From Rhyzopertha dominica (taxonomy: Eukaryota; Arthropoda; Insecta; Coleoptera; Bostrichidae), in assembly GCA_025024175.1 (NCBI GenBank), contig QCXZ01000053.1, positions 434,001 to 498,000 of the forward strand: a stretch of 64,000 nt of DNA, given 5' to 3'. Below the pieces are notes generated by a model that was not told the origin of the DNA, did not search any database, and saw only the letters and a list, made by a program, of their open reading frames with translations. This document shows positions 22,365 to 33,700 of this stretch, one piece after another. The first letter of the stretch is position 1, and each line of letters opens with the position of its first letter. The position numbers and the translations under genes were made by a program.

Positions 22365-25300
22365 CTGGAAAACAGAATTGGTAATTAGTCGTTGAGGTCT
22401 TGTGCAAACGTAAGGTTTATTAGCTGTAAAACGAAATGGTGTTTAGTAATCTGCTGAATGGGTAATTTATCGACGAATTGCAATTGTCAGTAGTTAAAAA
22501 TAACTTCCAATGTGTTGTTTGTAAGTAAATTTGGTATGATGTCCTGCTAAGAGCCCTGTAAACAAATATCTCCCCAGTTCTTTACTTGAGAGCTTTTTGG
22601 ATGTAAATAAAACTTACGAACGATGAAATTTATGTGACAATATATGGCTGAGTACGTGGAATCACAGTTTGAAACGCAGGTGAATTAAAAACGACCTTGT
22701 AACATTGTTGCTAGCTTATAAAAATGTTATTGTGCGAATTTGTTGCTGTGTCGTGCAAGTAATTGCACAAGTCAGACCACACATTAGTAAATGGAGGCTG
22801 TTTCTGTCCTGGCTTTCAAATTTCCTACTGCGTGGAAGTCAAATAACTATCCTGATGCAATAAAACATAGTATTGAGAAGAATTGTTACTGTCAAACCGG
22901 TTAAACTATAGCGTCTCATATGTGTAAATAATGTTTGAGTACACAAAGTGATTCATAGGTGAAAGAACCTTCTTCGTTATTTATACACCCACAATCGCGA
23001 GTGTGTTTACAGGCATGTATTTTAAACTGTATGCAAACAGAAGCATTTCCTTTGGTTTGTTGTAAATGCCCCTGGTTTTATTCAGCTTCTAAATGTAAGC
23101 CTCACAATTTTTTGTTCTGTTTAATAACCTACTTCTGTACTTACATACGTTTTTGTCAGATTAAAATACATTATTAGTGTATACGGAGTGCTGGGAAAAA
23201 ATTATACGCTGTAATTTCATATTAAATATCATAAAATTGGTATGGATTTTAAAAAAGTTTTTATTTTAGCCTTGTTTCCTAAACAATCAAAGGTAGCTAG
23301 CTATTTACTATGTGAAGCCCTTGCTGACATTGTAATTCTACTATGAATGAACAAGTTATACACATGCTTGTTTGCCTTGATTGCATTTATCCTAATTTGA
23401 GTGCACTTAGGTTATTAGGTTATCAGTTGCATGCACTAAGTACTTAATATGTGCATTAAATCAACCAGTTTGTGCCGGATTCTTTTTTGTGGGTCGTGTG
23501 GAGATGTCTGAAGCTGCACACACAAAATAGAATTTTTGAATTTCAGAAAATAATCGTGGAAGTCAGAATTAGCATCTTTTCAACAAACAGTATACATCAT
23601 AAGACGTATCAAAAGAGTATTACTGTAATTGTGGCCTAATAATATATCGGTACACCTATTTTTTGTGTTCGTCATCACGTGACGCTAACAATAGGTATCC
23701 ATTTGGGACAAACGGATATATCATTGTATTCTACATGCATACAGTATGCGTTACCGCACACAAACGCGTTAATCATCGCCATTTCATTCCCCTACATTGT
23801 TCAGTTATCTTTTAACTGTAAATTCGAAGGTAAATCGGCAACAAACCGAAGCAATTGATCGTGGTTTTCTACTGGTTTTGGTACCGACCAACTTGGTACT
23901 CTTGCCCAAGTGTTTTACGTAAGAAGCGTTGCGAATTAACAACATCGTAATTAGATACGCTTGGAGCTCTATTAGCTCGAATAATTAGCAACTGCGAGTA
24001 AGAATATTCGGCGTAGGAAGCATTAAATTCGTCGGACTCTAACGCAAGAATTATGCCGATAATTTCGTTACTCCATTACAATCAACATGCAACTGACTAT
24101 ACCTTTATCTTTTACAACATTTCAACCCACATAGAGGGCCTGCTTAGAAATAAATGAAGACTTAGTCGATATTCATAAATGATCTAGTAATATTAACTTA
24201 AAGTGAACAGCAATAAGTCCATATTTGGACTTAAAAAGGTAGTGCATACAGCAACTTAAACGGTTAAAAATTATGAAACTTTTCATTACGATGCTGCAGC
24301 TTTCTTGTTTCCTATTTTCGTGTCTTTCAGTCCTCTTCGCCAAAATACTTGCGCGATAAGTTTCCTGGACATTTTCTTTTTTGATTTACGCCAATATCTT
24401 CACAGTATTCAGTAATATTCAAAGCTGAAAATTTGATGGAAGCAATAAATGCTAAAGCCAGCCTGACAAGGCGGTTGAAAAAGCAAAGTAATTCCAAAAC
24501 TGAAATAATGTCCTCTCTAGATTCCTAGTAAGAGTACTTCCGAAAAATCTAGCAGGTAAGATCAGTAGAGATAACTCTCGTACTTACCAGAGTGGATAAA
24601 AATTCAGCAACAGTAACTTTAGTTGCAATAGATCTGAATTCCCGAAAATACTTCAAAAATTCCTACTGAAAATCAACACACATATATTCAGAGTTGTCAG
24701 AATTTGGTACGCATTTAGCAAAAATCTTTTCTGAATTTTTTTTTATCATTCGTTTGTGCAAGATAGCCGACTTTCCCGGTGACGTGGTGTAATTTCGCAA
24801 CAACTTAGCGGCAATTATACAGACACCTTTCCGGACTTATCGCCACTTATCACCAAATCCCTAAAGATTAAACGGTCTTAACTAAACATACATGCTATTA
24901 AGGGACTTGAAAGGAATCCGATAGGAAATGAGCTGTCCACTGGTGAGGCAATCACGTGCTAAAAATTCATGGCGTACATTTAGGTCAATGCAGATCGAGG
25001 AGGAATTAGCATCAGTTCAATAGTTCGATGATACAATGATCAACAGAGCTGTCTGTGTTGCAAAAAAAGGCGAAGGCAATGAAAACCTGTTTGATTCCTT
25101 TGGAAAACGGACGACCTTGCCTTAAAGTCAAATATCCTTCATATAACACAAGGATCGTCACGTTATTTGGCTTTCAATACGAAGAATCAATGAAAACAAA
25201 TAATATTGTTGTTATTTATGTTGGAAACTAAAATTTCAGCCTTTTCCACAAATTGTTAGAGAGAAATTCGTCGAAGAGTTATGTAACGTGGTACGGGTCA

Positions 25301-25636
25301 TTCCAAATTGAACTATTGTGTCGTTAAACGTCAATAAAGGTCAAAACTGAGTAACCTACACCCACCACAAGTCATCTACAGAACTAACAACGAATCGAGA
25401 GGTGAAAAATCCACCACCTGGCTAGAATATCTCACCTCTTCGAATCCAGCATCCACAGAAGGCACCTCACCAACTGGCACGAAACCACGTAGTCTATACC
25501 AAGGCCTGAGCGTATGTACCGCGTAAAATAATTGATTTATGCATTGTTTGCCCACACGCACAACAAGATAACAACATTCACATCCGTCGGTGGTTCACTG
25601 GTGTCTGACGGAAGCAGCAGAGGACGTGGTGCTCAC
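22365..25636. other. Probable 5' intron of the CRAL-TRIO gene; no other content recognised
   Basis: Exon 2 begins with an acceptor, so at least one upstream exon must exist. The intervening 3.3 kb contains no frame with family motifs. Confidence 0.4.
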
Positions 25637-25870
25637 CTGGTGAATCAGCCTCGACGGTAGGGACTTTCGCAGGGGCGGAGGGGAACGAGAAATGGACTCC
25701 GTGACTGGTTTGACAAAACCCCAGTCGGATTCTTGCGGTCGGATTGTGGATTTGCTGTAGAAAGCCAACGCGGGGGTCAGTATACTCGATCTCTTGAAAC
25801 TGGAGTGCGACTGCGGTGGTAACTCGAGTGGACATCGATAAGGCATCTGTGGATACTGTTTCATGTTTGT
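25637..25870 (-). other. Exon-like block with strong donor, possibly first exon of the CRAL-TRIO gene
   Basis: A GC-richer block ends on the minus strand at a consensus donor (CACCAG then GTGAGC). Two overlapping frames are open; one reads SHSSFKRSSILTPALAFYSK. Joining it to the acceptor at 22364 gives an early stop in all three phases, so it could only be 5' UTR for the CRAL-TRIO gene. It may instead be coding in another gene. I recognise no domain. Confidence 0.3.
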
Positions 25871-26080
25871 TTTGGTTTATATCTAGATAAAATTTAAAAA
25901 AGAATGATAGTAAAAGCAATAATCGAGATGTGAAATGAAGCTTTTTTATTGTACAGGCGGATATATATTTATGTTGGTCGTAACACAGCCTTTAAGATAA
26001 CTTTTGATGAATCAATGAACAAACGCCAATCTGCTGAACAGTACTCTAGGTCGAGTGTACTCGTTACTGAATGTATAACG

Positions 26081-26320
26081 TTATAGAAAACCTAATTTCC
26101 TTCTTGGGGACTCCTTTATCCATCCAGTAAGAAGAGTAATACACGATTTACAACATATGTGAGGTACCCAAGATTCATCTTGATGGTGCATGGAGAAACC
26201 AAAATAGTCATTATAACAACTACTTATGAAGGGTGTGAAATTTCTTCTCCGGTTCTTGAAAGTAACTGCTCCGCAAACATAACAAAAACAGTCAGGATGG
26301 TACAGACAGCTTCTTGGCAT
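26081..26320 (-). mobile_element. Fragment of a repeated insect protein with paired CxxC motifs
   Basis: The 79-aa frame starts MPRSCLYHPDCFCYVCG and contains NFTPFISSCYNDYFGF, WVPHICCKSC and LLTGWI. Near-identical N-termini occur many times in insect and cnidarian genomes as unannotated multicopy genes, which suggests a transposon-borne protein. The C-x-x-C and CC-x-x-C pairs could bind zinc. Only the N-terminal part is here; it breaks into AT-rich DNA after LLTGWIKES. Function unknown. Confidence 0.6.
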
Positions 26321-27557
26321 ATTTACACAACTTTATATACACAATATTACAATATTAGAACAAATGAACAACTATTAATTAACTACAAACTCGAAAAAAT
26401 CATAGGAGCGCGATTTTATAAAACGTATCGGTCATAGAAAAACTGTGGATGACAGTACACTAAACGCTAAACCATGATTAAAACACAGAATACTTTTTGT
26501 TAAAGTTAAAACTGTTATTGCTTATCTATCCAGGAATTATCACTGTTATACAGTTACGCTACAAGTGCTATTACCTAAAAGATAAGACTATTGTGAAGCC
26601 TATAACATAATTAGTTGTTCGATACGTTTTTTTAGAAGATAAAAACTTGTCCAAATATAATATCTGCTTAAATATAATACAGTTGCCTGTTCTGGTAGGT
26701 GATTTTGAAGTTTAATCATATTAACAAATGTATCAAAATTGGTAGAAAACTCCAAGCCCTTCATTGTTACTGAAACTCTGATAGTTAGCTGTAATAATCT
26801 CTGGCCTGGATTGGAGGCTTTCGATTACAATCCATAATACCATGTTTCTATTTAAACATTAACATTTATCTCAAGAACAGTCTTGAAATGTTGACCGGAA
26901 TTATTCAAATTCACACGATAAGAGTACAATAGGTAGGACCTTCCAGAATTTACCTTCTTGCTGGACAGTGGTTTTTCAATTAGTCGATTTCTAACCACCG
27001 TGGTACTTGGCAGTAGATGAAAAGACCCAAGAAATGAAGCCACTTTTGAAAAGTTCTTAGAAATTGTGTTGGTGGCTACACTTTTGCTTGATCTTTTTAT
27101 GGATCTTTCAGTTCAAGTCCAAATAGAAAGATCTTTGATGATCTTAAACAGCAAATTTTATATTAAAGAGACGAATAATATCAATCTTCTGCTAAAAAAA
27201 TCTTTCTTGTTTATGGTGTAGTTATGTGCTAGAGATGTTGTTTATTTTTTCCATTTGTGGATTAAATTAATGAACTCAGTAGCGTATCACGTCTGGGTTC
27301 TACATAATTTTTGTCTGATTTTATTATCTAAAACAACAGCTGCTATAGTGTCGCTCTGACTGACATAACTAGTCACTAGTTATCCAATGCGCACTGCAAA
27401 TTGGACTGATAACATTTCGAATAGGACTTATCGAAAGCAAACTTGGATAACAGCACCATTTTGCCTAGTTCTGCTGTCACACCGCGCAAGATCTTCCGTA
27501 ATAATATACCGCTGCTCGACCCGACAAAGTATTCAAGAGTTAGTTCAGTACGTCAGC
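26321..27557. other. Intergenic region and promoter side of the AIG1/ADTRP gene
   Basis: No recognised gene. The last 150 bp (27400-27557) become GC-richer and probably hold 5' UTR for the first alternative exon. Confidence 0.4.
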
Positions 27558-27710
27558 ATGATTCGGACGGTTTTTCATGCCTCTACAGTGGGTTACTACT
27601 TCTTTTCCTTGTGGTATGACCAAGTGTATGTGAAAATTCCTCCACGACCAGGTCAGGTCGACATGCAGTTTTTCAATGGGCGATTAAAGTTCCTGACGAT
27701 ATGGAATATG
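27558..27710 (+). CDS. AIG1/ADTRP alternative first exon A
   Basis: 51 codons from MIRTVFHASTVGYYFFSLW to the motif RLKFLTIWNM, then donor GTGAGT. It ends in phase 0, compatible with the exon at 32651. It encodes TM1, a short loop (YVKIPPRPGQVDMQF) and the catalytic threonine. An in-frame upstream extension exists, but this ATG aligns best with exons B and C. Confidence 0.8.
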
Positions 27711-30700
27711 GTGAGTAAATGAAACTATGGATACCAGAGCGGGCTTTTTATATATACACAGGAGCTATTTTCGCTTGCATGTGGTGATGAACGTGGAGGT
27801 CGTGTAGTTTTGCATTGGGTGGACGGAAATGTTTGTTGTTTTGCTATTACGAATTGTACAATTTTCACAATGAATAAAAACGTCTACTGGACAATATTTT
27901 TGTGTGATGTAGAGAATAATTATGTAAAAGTATACGCTGTAATTAAAATAAACGGTCCCCATTATTTTTGCATCAGAAATAAGGACCAATTCAGTGTCAT
28001 TTTCCATTTAAGCATGAGGGGTCCCCACTGGTTTTCTAGAAGCTTAGGAGGTACTGTGTAATTCTCCTGTTATTGCATTTGTATAAATATTTGCTTACTT
28101 CCTCATTCTTTCTGTTCATCATCGCCTTTAACATGAAATAATTCGACCAAAGCTTTGAGCATTATATTCCTGGTTTTTAGAGGAATTACAAGTGGGTCAT
28201 TGGTTCTCTAGGGAACAAATATTAATTGGACTTCCTAGAGTATTTATTGGTAGATTCAAAGAAATAATGTCAATTTTGATGGCAATTGTCGGTTCATATT
28301 TTACTGTCTAGCGTTTGCAACGTGGTTTTTTAAGGCCAGTTTTGTTTACAGAAATTTTTATGCTTCCTGCTTCACAAGTCCCGTATTTTTCCTAAAATAT
28401 TTCACCGGACATGCGTCAATTTAAGCTGCTAGATTCGTGTTCAGCTAACGTGAAATTTCACCCTTCCATATCACAAAAGAAGATCGTAATTATCATTGTT
28501 AGGAGGTGGGCTCAAAAAATGTGGGCTCTCGCATAAACGAATTAACGCAATAACAAAAGTGCTAAACGTATACACAACTTTTGATCTGGTCCTTTGTGTC
28601 GTACACGAAGTTTCCCCACGGTATTAATCTAAATGAGATGATAAAGAAAAACAAACACGAATAATTTTTTGTCATTCACAACCATTTACGTTCATAACAA
28701 GTGTTAGTCTGCTACGTGCGTCGGTTCCGTTTGTGCAGTTCGAAATTTGAGTGTGTTTTGATTTTTGACACTATGATTCTCACGTTATATCATTTGGGCC
28801 TTGTAATATACTACATATTTGCAATGTGGTATATAGTGATGTCCTCGTCTGCTGAACTGATAAAAAACGCACTCTATGGAAGAGTAAAGTTTATAACTAA
28901 CTGGAATGTGGTAAGTTTTGGCACTTTGCTTATAAAATACAGTGTTAAACAACGATTTACAGTATCCTGTGAACTCGATATGCTAAAGATTTTTTAAGGT
29001 TTTAGAATAATTCATTTGGTTTTGATTTAAATATTTAGCGATTAATATTTTATTGCCCCAAATTTGCACCATCGTTATTTAGATAATAAGTAAATTATCC
29101 ATATAAGATCTATGCCCTTGTTTTTGTCTTGGTCTTATGAACAACTAACATATTATACCTCTTTGTTTATATTATATTAATATGTAGAATTTTTGGCGTC
29201 TGACCTTTGCATCTTCTAGAGTGTCTTACTTTACTATAGAGTTAGAAAACATCGCTACTTCCTAGTGTACATTGAGGATCTAACTGGTTATTAAAGACAC
29301 TGATAAAATTAAAATTGCAGAGTATACACCACAGCCACTCTCCTCCTTTCTAGAAAATTTATTTATTTTTTATTAAAGTGTTCGTCCAAATCAAGTAAAT
29401 TCTCAATTACTAGAAAGTAAATTAAAATTGAGTTTGATTTATTACAAGGCTTGAATATGTAGTAGTAGATTTATGTTATATGTATATATAATCCAATTTC
29501 ACACTTGTTGGTAAAACTCGATTACAATATATCCTCTAGATAATATTCCATCAAAGTAAATAGATAATACATTTATTCATTATTAAAGTGATAACGCATT
29601 TGTCCTCTAAAAGATGCGCTCATTTGCTTATCGAGAGACGTTTTCTGTTTAAGAAACCTATACATTATAGAAATTATTAAGTGATAATTACAATAAAAGG
29701 TTTTTTGAAGAAGTTTTTTAACTATTCAAACTTCTTGTCTTATTACCTACATAATTGAATATTCAATATCAATTGTGGCATCAGTTATTCCAAGGATCCA
29801 ATAATCAATTCGTCCACCCTTTTGTATACCTGACTCAGCTCTGACATAAATGGGTTTGTTTGACATACTTTCATAAAGTAATTACAGCTATTTGTTGCTT
29901 CATTTTTGGTATCTCAAACGTATTCCCAAACGTTTTGTTTTGAAACCGTACCAATTATCGTTGCTCAAGAAAGGAGGCTCGTTAATAGTTCAAAGTTAAA
30001 AAAAACCCATTACAATATTCAAAATCCTTTAGACGTATGGATTAGGATTTTCCAAACTGTTTACTATACGTATATTTTTTGCACAATCGGCGAATTCCCG
30101 GTTGGCAGTAAAAGTTGCGGCTTGCCTTTGATTTTTTTTGCCCGCACTCGCAGCTGCATCGTAAATAGATGCAGCTGTCAACACGTATTATTTGGCTGAA
30201 AGGAAAACACGCTGTAAGTACATCGTAAAAATGTTATGCGCTTGTCGTCACCTTTTTTTCCTGTTTGATGGAGTGCTTGTGGAATGCCCTAGTAAAGAGC
30301 ACGCAAAGATATAACGTGTGAACGACTTTTTAGTCTTGATTCTTTTATAATGGCTTCGGCACGCTTGAAGCTAATTAAGGCCCGATTTTAATATTTAAGA
30401 GAGTGTTTTAAACAAATAAATAACATAATCAGATTTGGATTTGATATATAAATGCCATTATGGAATACGCAGAATTTATTATTTTTGGTAGTAATCATTA
30501 AAGAGAACAATTGTTCTTTTTACTAGTGTAGGTATTACATTACATTAAGTAAATCATTTATGAAAAAAAGAATAATAGTGCCCAGGTTGGTTTCTTGAGG
30601 CACACACCTTAATTTATTGATGACGATTAGAGACTAGAGTTGAAACTAGATCAATTAAGGATGTACTGAAAGCAAAAGGCTGTAATTTTTGCATTAGAAG

Positions 30701-33700
30701 GTTTGGATAAATCTGACCAAATGCCTTTTGAATGTCTATGTATCTTTAACAATAAATACTGGAATCCATTTGTATTTTTTGCCTTTCAAAGATTTAAAAG
30801 TACATGATCGAGTGAACAGAGAAAGAATGTTGAAATTAGAATAATATTATACTACTATCATTTACATGATTGTGATCAGAATTTGTGTAAACAGTGTGGA
30901 AATAATCTTGAAATGCATTGGACTATTGTATCAGCCTGTAAAGTTCTTTGGAGTCGAAATAATTATACCAGGCTACTGTGATATGTCCTCTTTTACTATT
31001 TGATTATCAGATTTGCAAATGTTTAAATTTAAATTCGACAATACAAGACCCAAAATTATACAATTTTTATATAAAAACTCTAAGTTTTCCATATGATGCT
31101 GAACTGATGTTATTAAAGAGAAAAGAATGCAAGGTGAGCTAATCTGCTTAATACATCAATACTGAAAGAATTCATGGTAAAATTGAGTTTTTAATTGTCA
31201 CAAATGCAAAATGAAGATACCTTTAAAAACGATGACATTGTTCTATCAGTGTTCCATCAAAAGTTATTAAAAATTGCGATAGAATTTGCATTATTTCGGT
31301 GACTGCTAAAACGTTTCTTTTGAAAAAGTTCGTGAAAATGAAAATTGGGAGAAATTTAAAAAAATCAAAAGATTGAGGGTAAAACTAAATGTTGGAAGAC
31401 TATACATTAGCAAAAGAATATTTAGAACTCCATAATTTGGTACTTTCTTGTGATGTGTGCTTTATTATCCCAAAACTACGTAAGTATTTACAAAATTAAG
31501 GTTTTTTCTGTTAAAAAGCGCCCTCTCTGAATTTTCCACAACACTCATCATCGCCGAATCCTTCTAATCTACAGATTCCTTTTTCGAACTCTACAAACGT
31601 AAATATTTTCGTTCCCATAGTTGCGTAACCAGTGTCACGACCACACAAGGCCTAACCGCCAGTCAGTCAGTTACATTATTCGATAACCTTATACCACCAC
31701 AATTAGAAAAAGCTACCGTTCCGCAAAGCTTGATTCAATGATCAAAGTACAGTCCGGCTACGACGGTGTTGAAGTGCGCTCCATTCTATCATGTCCACTG
31801 GGAATATCCGTACAATTTGCCACTTCTTAGCTGCTATACACTTCTGGTTTGGGTGCTACTATGATTGGAATTACGTAAAAATACCAGTGTCCATCAGTCC
31901 CATGGGAGAGAGCTTTGGAAATACGGGAAAACTCAAGTTCCTGACCTACTGGGACGCGGTTAGTACAGTTTTCATTCATCGAAGTAGCAAAACATTTCCT
32001 TCCTTCATTTCTTTGTAGAAGATGAGACAAAAAAATAAGAAAAAATTGTTTTGCATTGTAGTCACTCCTACTCGTATTTTAAATATTGAAATACTCGTTA
32101 AAAAGAAATCTTTATTCAAATAATAAATAATAACTTAACCATTCGTTTTGCAAGATAATTTATTCCTTTACTGGGTTATTATTAATTCCTTTTAAATGCC
32201 CATTTTTTGTTTTGTAAAGAGCGCTTTTTCTGCTATTTTAAGCGCTTCTTGTTTAGTCTATCGCAATTATTCTTCTCTCTTGTAGATGTTAATAATACTA
32301 AGTTAAAACATCCCTCAAATGTTAAAATTTATTGTCGTTAAGTCTGGCGATGTACAGGGTTCTAATCACCATGTTGTAGCCGCAAAATGTTGCAATAAAA
32401 TCCAACATGCATCGGTCGAATTTAGAGGATTTTTGAAAGAAACGAACGTTGAATGAGGTGCATTTTATCACAATAGACAATAAAACATTGACACTTCAGA
32501 AATAAACCAAAATTTGACCATTATTTTGCCACACTGCTGAACAGCATGTTCCTTTAGAATTGTTTTTTATTTAACGATTCGAACGTGTTTATTGATCTTT
32601 GACCTGCATCAATTTTGAACGAGATGCTTTAATTATGTATTTTGTTGCAGCTGCTGCAAGCGCTCTTCTTCACCGTCTGTTTCCTAAATGATGTGATCGG
32701 TACCAACGAGACCGTACCGAAAAAACCGCCCTTGATAAGGAAATTAAAAGACGTCGTAAGTATTTGCGGCATTTCCATAGGAAGAGCGATTCAAATTCAA
32801 AGTAAACTATTTTTTCACAAACATTTTGTTTTACAGGGTTTATTTACTATGATTATAATTTTTTTGTGGTTTTATTAACTGGGATAATCCGTGTACTTGA
32901 ACTTGAATGCTCACTAATCCTACGGGGTCATCTTTGACGACGATAAATGGCGACTTTTGCCTTCAAATATAAAAACACAACCGTTGTATCTTAAATATAA
33001 ACACCTTAATAAGTATTTGATTTTTAATAATGCACCGATGGTTTCTTTCGTTAAAACATTTGTCGTGGTCGTGTACCTATTTAGTTCTGTACTTTGTTTG
33101 TGTTAATTGTGAAAAATACACCATATTTACAAAAAAAAACAGCACTTAAAACTAATAAATATTTAAAAGCCAAATGATTGCTAACCTGATAGACAAAACA
33201 CTCACCTGTACCCGAAGTCTAAGGTAATTTTAAAACAACTATTTTGTGTTAAAATAATTTTGGTCTACTCTTTCAAGATTTCTAGTTATTGCACATACAA
33301 ATTAGCTTACATAAAAATGTCGATCGCCAAATATCGGTGCAGTTTTGCAAAAAAAAATTGTCGTTTTCTTTCTATCGTCATTTCAGAGGGATCTTTTCTC
33401 TCTCTGTTATCCCAGGCGTTTTGTTGCTGTTTTACCGCTCTTGATGTTTATTTTGCTATACTATCTTAACAGCTTCTGTTTATTATGTCGGGACAACGTG
33501 TTTGAGTCTTGTAAATCTCGTAAGGCTGACGCGTTTGATAACGCAAGCATCTGTTTTAAGGATGTACTGTTTATAATTTTGTGCCGTAAAACTTTGATGG
33601 CAATTTTAATAGCCTTGTTTAATATTTAGATTTAGACTTAACAAAAGTAATACAGTAATATAGAATGGCATGAATTAATTTTATCTGCACTCTAAAAGCG

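Noticed and set aside
23950..24000. GAGCTCTATTAGCTC palindrome-like motif
   Set aside because: Short stem, expected by chance at this scale, with no other evidence.
29906..30199. Possible fourth AIG1/ADTRP first exon
   Set aside because: The frame has no KF(L/I)T motif and no suitable donor after a TM1-like segment.
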